Assembly: GCA_964482515.1 (NCBI GenBank)
Contig: CAYZXT010000008.1
Span: 1 to 64,000, forward strand
Origin: CAYZXT01 sp964482515
GTDB taxonomy: Bacteria; Elusimicrobiota; Elusimicrobia; FEN-1173
Length of the DNA stretch: 64,000 nucleotides
Direction of reading: 5' to 3'
A model generated the notes under the pieces. The model had not been told where the DNA came from. It made no database searches and was given only the letters and a program-made list of their open reading frames with translations. A program made the translations under genes and the position numbers. Positions 8,401 through 14,968 of the stretch are shown in pieces; position 1 is the stretch's first letter, and each line of letters begins with the position of its first letter.

Positions 8401-10497
8401 GTGGTCGAGCTGACGAGGGAGACCGATGGGGAGGGCCTGCGGCGGATCACGGCCGGACGGATCAGCCTCCTGGTCATGCCCGAGAACGACGCGATCCATC
8501 AATACCTTTCGGAAACGTTGGGGGATTTCCTGGGCCCGCGCCCCCCGTTCATGATGCAACTCTGGGAGAACGGCATCAAAGCGGACGTCATTGTTGACAC
8601 GGTTTCCCACCTCGTCGGCGCATCCGCGGCATTAGGAAGCAGGAGCCACGTGGGCCGTTCGCCGCGGATATTGTTCATCTATGACGAGTCGATCGACATG
8701 GACCGGGGCCGAACGGTCCGAACGGCCGGCGCCTGGCTTGAGAAGCGCGGCTTCGGCATCGTGTCGTTGTCGGGCGAAAACGACGCGGCGCTGCTGGAGC
8801 GTCCCGGCTTATTCGACGAGCCATTTGATCTGATCGTCACTCTTCCGGATGAGGTTTCAATCGAGCGATGGGAATCGGCCATGTCCATGCAGACGGAGGG
8901 TGCGCGGCAAGTCGACCTCTCGGTCGCACTCGACGATTATTGGAATATCCTGGCGCGCCTCGGGGAGGAGTTGTCCGCGCTTCTGGAGGCGGGCCGGCTT
9001 GAGGACTCGCCGGAGTTGTCGGCGTTCCTTCAGGACCTCGCTTCGGAGGAACGTTTCGGCGCCGCGCGCGGTCGGTCCTTATCGGACGCGGACTTGGTCA
9101 CCGTGCCGGGTCCGGGGATCCTTCTGGTCGTCAGCCAAAAGGGCGGCGACCGGAAATTGATCGAACAGATGGCCGCCATGCTCCGCGGATCGGAAGGGTA
9201 TGAAGTGACCGTCGTAGAGGGGGTGTCGTCCGCCGGGAACGCGATGATCGCCCACCCCGGAAGGTACGGTGCGGTGGTGATGGATTCGCAGCAAACGCTT
9301 GTGTCTGCCGATCGGTTTGCTGCCTGGATCAACACCTATGATCCCGATGCGCCGCGCTTCGCATTCATCGACACCGCCGGCGTGCGGCCGGGCACGCCTG
9401 GAGCGGACGCTCTGGTCCTTCAAGCGGCGGAGGCGGCGTTTACGGCCTGGTCCCTGCGTTGGACCGGCATGGCCCCTCAAAACATCGACCCGCCGCGGCC
9501 GCCGCGGATTTCGTTATCGAAGGGGAGGACTGATCTCCTCAACGTCGTGGCCTGGCCGACCTTCGTCCTGTTCGTGACCGCCTATACCGGATCCCTCGCC
9601 GCAGGGATTTTGACCGCCGCGCCGTTTATGATTTTAGGCTCGCCGGTTTTCCGGCGGTTCATTGTGCGGATAATTTCCGGCGCGGTTTTGAAGATGGAGC
9701 GCGCCTTGTCCGACCTCCACCGGGCGCAGGCGATGGCCCGGATCCTGAAAGGGGAATCGGCCGGCGCCGACGCGATCAACGCGCTGTTGGATTTGTCGGA
9801 GGCCGGTTTGGATTTATCCGCGCTCGATCACAATTTGATGGCGCTTTCGTCGTCTCCCTCGCCGGCGAACCGCTTGGTTTTCCGCGCGGCCTTGAAATTC
9901 AATCTGCGATGGGCGGGAAATCGGCTCAAATATGAACAGGCCCTCTCGCGTCTGGCCGGTGAGGCGCTGGGGTTGGCCGGCGGCCGCGGCGTGCCGCAGG
10001 GAAGCGCGTTTATTTATACGACGGTGGTCCTGGGCGGTTCCGCGCAGGATGTGGAGGCCGTTCTTGAATCGGCGATCGCCGGGATGCGGGACAGCGCTGG
10101 AAACCTTCGCGGCGAGTTGGCGCTTTTTCCGGAGGGAGAGGAGCAATCCGCCGCCGCCCAAGACTTCATCGATGCGCGATTGAGCCCCGACGAATGGAAG
10201 AAGGTCCACCTCTTGTCCCGGTCCGAGGGGCAATTCCGGTCCTCCGCAAGCGGCCGGGCGGTTTTCGACGCGGTGGAGGCGGACCGGCGGCTTTTCCGGA
10301 CGGAGGGTGCGCCCTGGACCGAGGCGGCGTCCGACCCGCGGACACGGTGGCGGTTGATCGCGCCTCAAACCTATTTTGAAGTGTGGTCGGATGGTTTGCG
10401 GGGGGATTCGCCGCTGAAGACGGCGGACATCGTTCGCTTCGGGGTGGAGATCTTCAGGCAGCTCCGGGAACTGGCGTTCCTGGCCACGCAGGCGTAA
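2416..10497 (+). CDS. Giant multidomain membrane protein (TIKI/ChaN-like domain, J domain, Rossmann-like repeats)
   Basis: 2,693 residues. An N-terminal signal peptide (hydrophobic to about residue 29) precedes a domain at ~115-600. That domain carries 'HIQDVHLN' (H125, H130), 'VALEGAFGE' and 'TGGFHGDG' (G505-H508), a pattern like the two GxxH sites of TIKI/TraB/ChaN proteins. A hydrophobic segment at ~656-676 leads to a J domain (~735-803) with HPD at 767-769, as in DnaJ. Long helical regions follow, with a membrane pair at ~1119-1165 ending in 'APLTTG', further membrane segments at ~1865-1900 and ~2372-2420, and three repeated strand-helix units beginning at residues 1966, 2084 and 2234. 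It ends in ATQA. The topology (TIKI domain outside, J domain inside) is inference. Residues ~442-464 are encoded by an inserted palindrome. Function unknown; recruitment of Hsp70 is a reasonable guess from the J domain only. Confidence 0.8.
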   Translation: MPTFKRFRPFAAFGLGLVYFLANCVFVHSAESNFWSARRSSRREPARVAGLPGASRSPNYADVLTGLPPPEPGASSVLSGELKNNLPSGFLKHADNALDALSPQYGSLRSATVPPNVENPPVVIHIQDVHLNAEAQANIGKTMQALVDRGAVDLVALEGAFGEIDLERFRAFPHKDSTRAAADFLLREQKISGPIHAALVSEKEIPPLVGVDDRGLYQANADAYRRAAGRMEKDKSDWRSRADGLAARKRRVFNPELLAFDDAMERFHSGNENLGDHVRRLTSLPAPGPFPETEKFSRALEIERSLDFDEVERQRAALVRDLTGRLDRDQIDALTRLSAAYHLGSVRYAEFYGHLKDLCERTGSPLSDYPSMEKYVRYVLLADGIDAARLLSEISSLEKARYGALATTESEENLLKESRRSRLTGKLLAFALTPEEWKEYQVASGQLPVAGVNPPATGHQPPVTLNLSSYESFYREARSRDEAMARNLRDAMDVRGARTAVLVTGGFHGDGVSSRLRAGGAAVLTYAPKISRADGGTSYLSVFNREKTPLEKMFAGEKLFLSPENWTPEIRMGQAAAMMAKESFRPDGFAPQDVLTDLFGALSGVGAWIEKKAREATVFIRRADETVAVTFVLSADGRIESMAQEEPLSPPWRRIARAAVVFSATLAAMVVLESLVPTHGAAPAMFSAIVFLGDGSLLPKSIVPYQPPASSLAVEAKAVVPLGVTEEPVSPELLSIDLYAALELEEHRDAGRDEIKIAFRRLARKYHPDVNIGDAHAEQKFRDINQAYSVLNDPAKRAYYDRRSRFGQHGRWRPATPLFPARTPAPQLGSGKSPEDTAFRARVGRLLMRISSMRETAEADLINGKPNPVHRYLTPKGFAHLMSELSSSEQGLKTIWETVEQNGLASMDPLERRKIEMFLERLEEAPVRWDALDEREFFNIQKEFLKRWVDDFNVPREHRVLFKRFLELKKEIEEQLELYFIRVKFDAQGFWQHLTIVRKRVAELFADLKRTPDLDPGVWDFSNLTLGSTYATSEKSRASQWFFHRVGTVYRRLAGRELTPKRWAELGVAWLWELPQSIPAMLLNQRKTGSYLMRHAAPDETIDSAVMQERLRGIRWMRLVSFTVPLLVEILIYFMFRLNAVPFDQAAAVILSTALFAFVSSNALSHLAYNIRHPGAPLTTGEADEDLLSRLADAVAGGDAAGLREAVRPWVEPAAAHLAQVQRKIAVVGPEPFALLAGINLGWLARRDKTTAVTLLELFREEGDFRALADVSTYAFLPGYLLGQIAEGQIPGPGSLELLMTSDLAPEEKGALAETVLRWALVNLDYERTAEVFKQFYSEARALMTPALLSAVLRDHPSVLVRLSLTGEKFTKPAAELLEEIIDGALKDPHGETVAPALACRRELLALFGSDIDDLRNKARRRVEAIPPAFWLVAADDREYAHALHRALGSQQWAEAWLRRERWFPAALVALFASFPDNPQYLERLRKRAPNAIATDDLIEALVQVIYGGRAAAEFDFLPGDGEALDLLIAAARPLVHGRLIVSIAGGQAMGGVAPADFLRRLLEEDRESLARPGPIAGKGLFIWTMAERFAGNAKLQRQIAKLLEEMERSAASLASRDRSNAADVPVRALLAYLSESRPPLDRRDPYTYYLTPDEATAAALGSFIKGFYGDKKLLPAMDRVIDEEIAAFEPWGDHFARLFFLDRLYPTAGARRSRLQEVLYTVEMIDAIEGSVIPYLTARYAETHKNPARREIDKLVQDWLSLNRLPVVHRAVGLVSARFAFFRSLETGAADAALARDRLEKALRAYPLTRSSDDILRELKTPRAIRAGLGISEAEATFFDDVQKNVRLRQSSWRMVGPFPDSHPIVLPPLVGGVVLSIGALALGVAYVGASLIKDRIMALEWFERGRAWRRILHAIVAVALPDLSGVRKALFPRTGRAPSKRIFAEPPVVTVTDLELVPVRSGPRVLLVYDAASESQFREFGEAKRRLIEIGVDVVELTRETDGEGLRRITAGRISLLVMPENDAIHQYLSETLGDFLGPRPPFMMQLWENGIKADVIVDTVSHLVGASAALGSRSHVGRSPRILFIYDESIDMDRGRTVRTAGAWLEKRGFGIVSLSGENDAALLERPGLFDEPFDLIVTLPDEVSIERWESAMSMQTEGARQVDLSVALDDYWNILARLGEELSALLEAGRLEDSPELSAFLQDLASEERFGAARGRSLSDADLVTVPGPGILLVVSQKGGDRKLIEQMAAMLRGSEGYEVTVVEGVSSAGNAMIAHPGRYGAVVMDSQQTLVSADRFAAWINTYDPDAPRFAFIDTAGVRPGTPGADALVLQAAEAAFTAWSLRWTGMAPQNIDPPRPPRISLSKGRTDLLNVVAWPTFVLFVTAYTGSLAAGILTAAPFMILGSPVFRRFIVRIISGAVLKMERALSDLHRAQAMARILKGESAGADAINALLDLSEAGLDLSALDHNLMALSSSPSPANRLVFRAALKFNLRWAGNRLKYEQALSRLAGEALGLAGGRGVPQGSAFIYTTVVLGGSAQDVEAVLESAIAGMRDSAGNLRGELALFPEGEEQSAAAQDFIDARLSPDEWKKVHLLSRSEGQFRSSASGRAVFDAVEADRRLFRTEGAPWTEAASDPRTRWRLIAPQTYFEVWSDGLRGDSPLKTADIVRFGVEIFRQLRELAFLATQA
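3739..3792. repeat. Palindromic repeat inserted in frame in the giant gene
   Basis: Two 11-base arms, GTGGCCAGTGG (3739-3749) and CCACTGGCCAC (3782-3792), are perfect inverse complements. The stretch continues with related 'gccgccggtcacc' sequence to about 3807. It is read through in frame as a low-complexity peptide ('VASGQLPVAGVNPPATG...') between two charged helical parts of the protein. Confidence 0.7.
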
Positions 10498-11289
10498 CTA
10501 CTTTTTCCAGGGAGTGCGGACTTTGCTGATGATCCGGTCGGCGAGGGCCGGGGCCAAGACACTGAGCCAGATCCCCGGCCTGACCCACCAGGGCACGTAA
10601 ATTTCCAGCGGCTGTTTCTCCACGGCCTTCACGATCGCCCGCGCGGCCCGCTCCGCGGAAATGCCCTTGATGTGTTTCGGGTAGTTCGCCGGCAGTTTGG
10701 CGCGGTCAACGCCCGCCGGCATTTCAGTCTCCACGCCGCCGGGATAGACCATCGTGAATTTTATTTTGCGCGGCGACCATTCCAGGCGCATCGCTTCCGT
10801 CAGTCCCGCCAGGGCCCATTTGCTGGCCGAGTAGACCGACATGTACGGCAAGCCCCGCCGGCTCACGCCTGACCCCACGTTGATGATGTGCCCGCCGCCG
10901 AGCTTTTCCATGACCGGCGCCGCCTCCCGGATGATCTCGAGCGGCCCCCAGAAATTCGTTTCCATCAAAGTCCGCATCTCCTCCCGCGGCATTTCCAAAA
11001 CATCCTGCATGAAGAGGACGCCGGCGTTGTTGACGACGACGTCGATGCGCCCGAAGTGGTCGTAGGTCTTTTTGATCATGGATTTGATTTCGATGTGGTT
11101 GGAGACGTCCGTCGGCAGCACCAGCGGCGGGACGCCGTGGAGGTCCTGGATCTCGCGGGCGAGAGTCTCCAGCCGCGCGACGCGGCGGGCCGCCAGCGCG
11201 AGCAGATGGCCTTTTTGGGCGAGGGCTTTCGCGGCCGCCCGTCCGATACCGCTGGACGCGCCGGTGATCAGGATGGCTTTCGGCGTCAT
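10498..11289 (-). CDS. Short-chain dehydrogenase/reductase
   Basis: 263 residues of classical SDR type. The NAD(P)-binding 'TGASSGIG' is at residues 9-16, NNAG at 87-90, and the catalytic Ser140, Tyr153 and Lys157 (YSASK) are all present. Basic residues after the second strand ('AARR', 33-36) would favour NADP(H). A hydrophobic C-terminal stretch ('PGIWLSVLAPALADRII') may touch the membrane, as in the DltE/YqjQ-like ketoreductases; the substrate cannot be told from sequence. Its ATG overlaps the nadE stop, so the two are probably co-transcribed. Its own stop directly abuts the stop of the convergent giant gene with no room for a separate terminator. Confidence 0.88.
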   Translation of the reverse strand: MTPKAILITGASSGIGRAAAKALAQKGHLLALAARRVARLETLAREIQDLHGVPPLVLPTDVSNHIEIKSMIKKTYDHFGRIDVVVNNAGVLFMQDVLEMPREEMRTLMETNFWGPLEIIREAAPVMEKLGGGHIINVGSGVSRRGLPYMSVYSASKWALAGLTEAMRLEWSPRKIKFTMVYPGGVETEMPAGVDRAKLPANYPKHIKGISAERAARAIVKAVEKQPLEIYVPWWVRPGIWLSVLAPALADRIISKVRTPWKK

Positions 11290-13040
11290 TTTTTAGGAGG
11301 GGCTTCCTGCCGGTATCGGTTCGTGATCGGCATGCGGCGGTCGCGCCCGAAAGCGCGCGGTGTGATCTTGACGCCCGGGGGAGACTGCCTTCGCTTGTAT
11401 TCGCTGACGTCGATCAGGCGCAGGATCCTTTTCGCCGTGGCTTCATCCGCGCCGGACTTCATTATTTCCGAGAGGCCGCGGTTGTTCTCCACGTAGAGCC
11501 TGATGATCTTGTCCAATAGGTCGTAGGGCGGCAGCGAGTCCTGGTCCGTCTGGTTGGGTCGCAGTTCCGCCGTCGGCGGGCGGTCGAAGACGCTTTGGGG
11601 CGTGATCGTTTTCCCGGCTTTTTCGTTGCGCCAGCGGCTGAGGTCGTAGACCAGGTTCTTGGGAATGTCCTTGATGACGGCGAACCCGCCGGCCGCGTCG
11701 CCGTAGAGCGTGGAGTAGCCGACCGAGACTTCGGATTTGTTGCCCGTGGTGAGCACCAGCCAGTTGAATTTGTTGGAAAGGGCCATCAGCAGGACGCCGC
11801 GCACGCGCGCCTGCAGGTTTTCTTCCGTCGTGTCCCGCGGTTTACCGGCGAAAAGCGGCGCGAGGACTTCCAGGAACTTCTCGACGATGGGCTCAATGGG
11901 GAGAGTGTGGAACGCGATGCCCAGATTTCGCGCCAAGACTTCGGCGTCGGCCCGCGTCTCCGCGACGTTGAAGCGCGACGGCAGGGTGACGCCGATGACG
12001 TTTTCTTTCCCGAGCGCATCGGCCGCGATACAGGCCACGAGGGACGAATCAATCCCGCCGGACAAACCGATCACGGCCTGCCGGAATCCGTTCTTCCGCA
12101 AATAATCCCGCGTGCCGACGACCAGCGCGGTGTAGATTTCTTCAAGCTTGGGGAGGGGAGCTGTTTTTGCGGGTGCATTTAGCACGCCGTCATTCCGGCG
12201 AAAGCCGGAATCCAGAACAGCTTGATGACCTGGACCTAGGCCTTCGCCGGGGTGACGACTAAGAGGAAGTAAAAGCGACTTAACTTTTTTCTTTGATACT
12301 GGCAAATCCAGGTCGACCGTCAAAATGGCTTCTTCAAACTGCGGCGCCATGGCCAGCAGGCGGCCCTTCGGGTCCGTGACCATGCTCGCGCCGTCGAACA
12401 CCAGTTCGTCCTGCCCGCCGACCAGATTGCAGTAAGCCATGAAAGCCCGGCATTCCTTCGCCCGCGCACGCAGAAGCGCCTGCCGTTCCTTCAGTTTTCC
12501 GGCGTGGTAGGGGCTGGCGGAAATATTGACGATCAGCGATGCGCCCTTCCGCGCTTCCACCCAGGCCGGTCCCTTGCCCACCCAGATGTCCTCGCAGATC
12601 GTGACGCCGATCGATCTTCCGCCGAGATCGAGCAGCATCGGTTTATCGCCCGGGGCGAAATAACGCTTTTCATCGAAGACGCCGTAGTTGGGCAGGAGTT
12701 GTTTGTGGTAGGACGCGCGGATGCGTCCGCCCTGGACGGCCACGGCCGCGTTGTGCACGCCGCGCTTGGATCTTTGAACGGCGCCGATGACGACGGTCAA
12801 TTCCCGCGGCAGTTCCCGGGCCAGCGCGGCCAGCGCGCGTTCCGCGTCCGCGATGAAGCGCGGCTGCAGCAATAGGTCTTCCGGCGGATAGCCGGTGAGG
12901 GACAGCTCGGGGAAAATCAACAGGTCGGGTTTGAGCGCGGCGGCTTTGCGCGCATGGGCGAGGACCTGGGCGGCGTTTCCCACCAGGTCGCCGACGGTCG
13001 GGTTGATTTGGGCCAACGCCAGACGGAAAGGTGAAGTCAT
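11286..13040 (-). CDS. nadE: Glutamine-dependent NAD+ synthetase
   Basis: 584 residues from the chosen ATG at 13040. The N-terminal nitrilase-fold glutaminase has the Glu45-Lys113-Cys149 triad ('FPELS', 'YHKQLLPNYG', 'ICEDIW'). The C-terminal synthetase has the PP-loop 'GLSGGIDSS' and 'TTGNKSE'. The enzyme amidates nicotinic acid adenine dinucleotide with ammonia from glutamine, the last step of NAD+ synthesis. The longer open frame upstream is rejected because the conserved family start ('FRLALAQINPTVGD') begins right after this ATG, and because TATAAT lies seven bases before it. Between the two domains (residues ~262-285) lies a peptide encoded by an inserted palindromic repeat. Since it falls in the inter-domain linker, the enzyme is probably still active. 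Confidence 0.95.
   Translation of the reverse strand: MTSPFRLALAQINPTVGDLVGNAAQVLAHARKAAALKPDLLIFPELSLTGYPPEDLLLQPRFIADAERALAALARELPRELTVVIGAVQRSKRGVHNAAVAVQGGRIRASYHKQLLPNYGVFDEKRYFAPGDKPMLLDLGGRSIGVTICEDIWVGKGPAWVEARKGASLIVNISASPYHAGKLKERQALLRARAKECRAFMAYCNLVGGQDELVFDGASMVTDPKGRLLAMAPQFEEAILTVDLDLPVSKKKVKSLLLPLSRHPGEGLGPGHQAVLDSGFRRNDGVLNAPAKTAPLPKLEEIYTALVVGTRDYLRKNGFRQAVIGLSGGIDSSLVACIAADALGKENVIGVTLPSRFNVAETRADAEVLARNLGIAFHTLPIEPIVEKFLEVLAPLFAGKPRDTTEENLQARVRGVLLMALSNKFNWLVLTTGNKSEVSVGYSTLYGDAAGGFAVIKDIPKNLVYDLSRWRNEKAGKTITPQSVFDRPPTAELRPNQTDQDSLPPYDLLDKIIRLYVENNRGLSEIMKSGADEATAKRILRLIDVSEYKRRQSPPGVKITPRAFGRDRRMPITNRYRQEAPPKK
12189..12257. repeat. GTCATTCCGGC-type palindromic repeat, copy 1, inside nadE
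   Basis: The element begins GTCATTCCGGCGAAAGCCGG and ends CCTTCGCCGGGGTGACG, with an internal hairpin in its left half. It keeps the nadE frame open and adds about 23 residues ('PGEGLGPGHQAVLDSGFRR' is the core). Related copies lie at 19430-19460 and 36545-36605 in intergenic DNA. Confidence 0.85.
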
Positions 13041-13047
13041 GTGGGAC

Positions 13048-13053
13048 ATTATA
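13048..13053 (-). promoter_or_regulatory. -10 element of nadE
   Basis: On the minus strand a perfect TATAAT ends seven bases before the nadE ATG (13040). No good -35 and no Shine-Dalgarno is visible. Transcription starting at the usual distance would begin at or next to the start codon. Confidence 0.5.
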
Positions 13054-13067
13054 GAAAGTCTAAAGGA

Positions 13068-13175
13068 CGATTCGTGGACCGTTTTGGACAGGGCCTCGAA
13101 GAATGTTGGGGGAAACATTCTTCGAGGAGTGAGCGCGGGAGCGAACGTCCATGGACAAAATGCGTCCGCGAATCG
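13068..13175. repeat. 108-bp foldback between the ANTAR gene and nadE
   Basis: An inner perfect 14-bp stem (CCTCGAAGAATGTT at 13094-13107 with its complement at 13114-13127) has a six-base loop. An outer imperfect stem joins CGATTCG (13068-13074) to CGAATCG (13169-13175), with GGAC/GTCC and TTTTG/CAAAA matches inside. It fills almost the whole gap. No T-run follows on either strand, so it is not a typical intrinsic terminator. Confidence 0.8.
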
Positions 13176-13181
13176 GCAAAA

Positions 13182-14411
13182 TTATTTCTTGTGGAGTTCT
13201 TCGGCCAGCAGGATGGCTTCCGCGATTTCCTTCATGGTCTTGCGGCGGTCCATGCTCTGTTTCTGGATTTCGCGGAATGCCTCGGGTTCGGCGATGCCGC
13301 GCTGTTTCATCAAAATCCCCTTGGCGCGCTCCACGAGCTTGCGGGTCTCCAGCGCTTCCTGGGCCGCGAGCTTCTCGGTGAGGAGCCGCGTCTGCGTGAT
13401 GGCCGAAGCGCATTGGTTCGCCACGGCCTGCAGAACTTCGATGTCATCCTTCGTGAAGGAGTATTCCTGCGCGGTGTAGGTGTTGATGACGCCGATGGCC
13501 TTGTCCTTCAGCAGCATGGGCACCGACAGCATGGAGACAAGCCCTTCGGCCGCAGCCACGTCGGGCGCGCCGAAGCGCTTGTCCTTGCGCACGTCCGCGA
13601 CCACAACGGGTTTTTTCTGCTGGACCGCGAGGCCGGAGATGCTCTGCCCCACTTTCAGCGGCGGCTTGTTGCGGTAGGAGTCGGACAGCGACTGCGTCGC
13701 GGCGATCTTCAATTCCTTGCCGTCGTCGTCCAGAAGCATCACGGAAAAAATCTTCGAGCCCAGGAGCGACGCGGTCATGTTCACGATCATCTGGAGGATT
13801 TCTTCCAGATACCGGTTGGAGGTGACGGTGGTCGATACCGCGGAAAGCGTCTGGATGGCCTGGGCGCGCCGCTTGGTTTCCTCGTAGAGCCGCGCGTTCT
13901 CGATGGCGCCGCCCACCTGCCGGGCGATGGTGGACAGCATCTTCAGTTCCGGTTCCGTGTAGGCGACGGTCTTCTTGTGTTGCACGTTGATGACGCCGGT
14001 GAGGGTCTCCCGGATCAGGATCGGCACGGAAAGGAACGCTTCGTAGCGGTCTTCCGGCAGGCTTTGGAAAAATTTGAAGCGCGAATCTTCGTGGGCGCGT
14101 TCGGAAATGGCCAACGGTTTTTTGTGCTGCGCGACCCATCCGGTGATGCCTTCGCCGAGCCTCAGCCGCAGGTTCCCGACTTCGCTGGGGTGGGGCGTCT
14201 TGGAGGCGGAGAGCAGCAGGCTGGATTCCGCCGCTTCATATAGGTATAGAAAGCAGGCGTCGGCCTTCGTCATGCGGCTGACCAGGGCGACGATTTCCTG
14301 GAGCATGGTCTTAAGGTCGAGGGTAGAGCCGATGATTTGGGTGATCTGGTGTAGCAAATCCAATTCTTCGGACGGGTTCAGCGAGCCTGAGCTTTTCTTG
14401 GCGCGAGGCAT
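13182..14411 (-). CDS. GAF-GAF-ANTAR signalling protein
   Basis: 409 residues. Two GAF sensory domains (about 20-170 and 190-335; both carry the 'GITGWVAQ/SISGLAVQ' and 'SVPML/SVPIL' signatures) are followed by a short coiled coil and a C-terminal ANTAR domain (about 345-400). The ANTAR domain shows 'ERAKGILMKQRGI', 'EAF' and 'QSMDRR...EIAEAIL', the family pattern. ANTAR domains bind paired RNA hairpins and prevent transcription termination. It is therefore probably a soluble, ligand-controlled antiterminator; the ligand is unknown. A Shine-Dalgarno AAGGAG lies about 12 bases before the ATG. The next gene downstream, nadE, is separated from it by a large RNA foldback, a possible but unproven target. 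Confidence 0.9.
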   Translation of the reverse strand: MPRAKKSSGSLNPSEELDLLHQITQIIGSTLDLKTMLQEIVALVSRMTKADACFLYLYEAAESSLLLSASKTPHPSEVGNLRLRLGEGITGWVAQHKKPLAISERAHEDSRFKFFQSLPEDRYEAFLSVPILIRETLTGVINVQHKKTVAYTEPELKMLSTIARQVGGAIENARLYEETKRRAQAIQTLSAVSTTVTSNRYLEEILQMIVNMTASLLGSKIFSVMLLDDDGKELKIAATQSLSDSYRNKPPLKVGQSISGLAVQQKKPVVVADVRKDKRFGAPDVAAAEGLVSMLSVPMLLKDKAIGVINTYTAQEYSFTKDDIEVLQAVANQCASAITQTRLLTEKLAAQEALETRKLVERAKGILMKQRGIAEPEAFREIQKQSMDRRKTMKEIAEAILLAEELHKK

Positions 14412-14496
14412 GGAAGTGGTGTCTCCTTGGTAATGGGAATCTCAGCGATGAGTGGGACGGAAGCGGCGTCGATGTCGTTTTCCGTGGGCAGCGCAT

Positions 14497-14526
14497 ACTT
14501 TATCACCCGGAAGCCGTTTGTGTCAA
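14497..14526 (-). promoter_or_regulatory. Promoter of the GAF-ANTAR gene
   Basis: Minus strand: consensus TTGACA (14526-14521), 18 bp, TAAAGT (14502-14497). This gives a leader of roughly 80 nt. Its -35 lies 12 bp from the -35 of the divergent promoter for the gene at 14602. Confidence 0.6.
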
Positions 14527-14538
14527 GGGACTTCCCTC

Positions 14539-14567
14539 TTGAACAACATACTTTTGTATGGTATCCT
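14539..14567 (+). promoter_or_regulatory. Promoter with operator-like palindrome in the spacer
   Basis: TTGAAC (14539-14544), 17 bp, TATCCT (14562-14567). The spacer holds the perfect palindrome CATACTTTTGTATG (14547-14560), the position where a repressor would block RNA polymerase. The gene starts at 14602 with an AAAGGAG Shine-Dalgarno. Confidence 0.6.
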
Positions 14568-14601
14568 GATCCCGGGTTGATGAAGCGGAAAGGAGTCTTC
14601 C

Positions 14602-14904
14602 ATGTTTAATCGCGAAAGCCGTTGGGACCAGGCGGCGCCCGGTTTCGTCAAAGAAGGCGAGGGGCTGAACGAACCGATCGAGGTGGAAGCGTATTTTCGC
14701 GCGGGGCAGGTGACGCCGAAACGGTTCGCGTGGAAGGGTCGGGTCTATGTCGTTTCCAAGGTGACGTACCGCTGGTCGGACCGCCAGGGCGCGGCCGTGG
14801 TTCACCATTTTTCCGTGATCAGCGGCGGCACGCTTTTTGATTTATCTTTGGAGAATTTGCGCCTGGGGTGGCGGATGGTGGGCACCCAGCCTTTGGAGAC
14901 ATAA
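14602..14904 (+). CDS. DUF6504-like small protein
   Basis: 100 residues. The core 'EPIEVEAYFRAGQVTPKRF...WKGRVYVVSKVTYRW' with a later 'FSVISGG' resembles the short beta-rich DUF6504 domain, which I recall being associated with Y-family polymerases. The assignment is from memory of the family pattern and is not certain. An AAAGGAG lies nine bases before the ATG. The gene is monocistronic, with its own promoter and a palindrome in that promoter's spacer, so it is probably repressor-controlled. No catalytic motif is visible. Confidence 0.65.
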   Translation: MFNRESRWDQAAPGFVKEGEGLNEPIEVEAYFRAGQVTPKRFAWKGRVYVVSKVTYRWSDRQGAAVVHHFSVISGGTLFDLSLENLRLGWRMVGTQPLET

Positions 14905-14968
14905 ACGCAATCGCTATCTGCTAAAATAAATGACTCAAACGATCGAAAATAAATAAACGGGAGACCCC

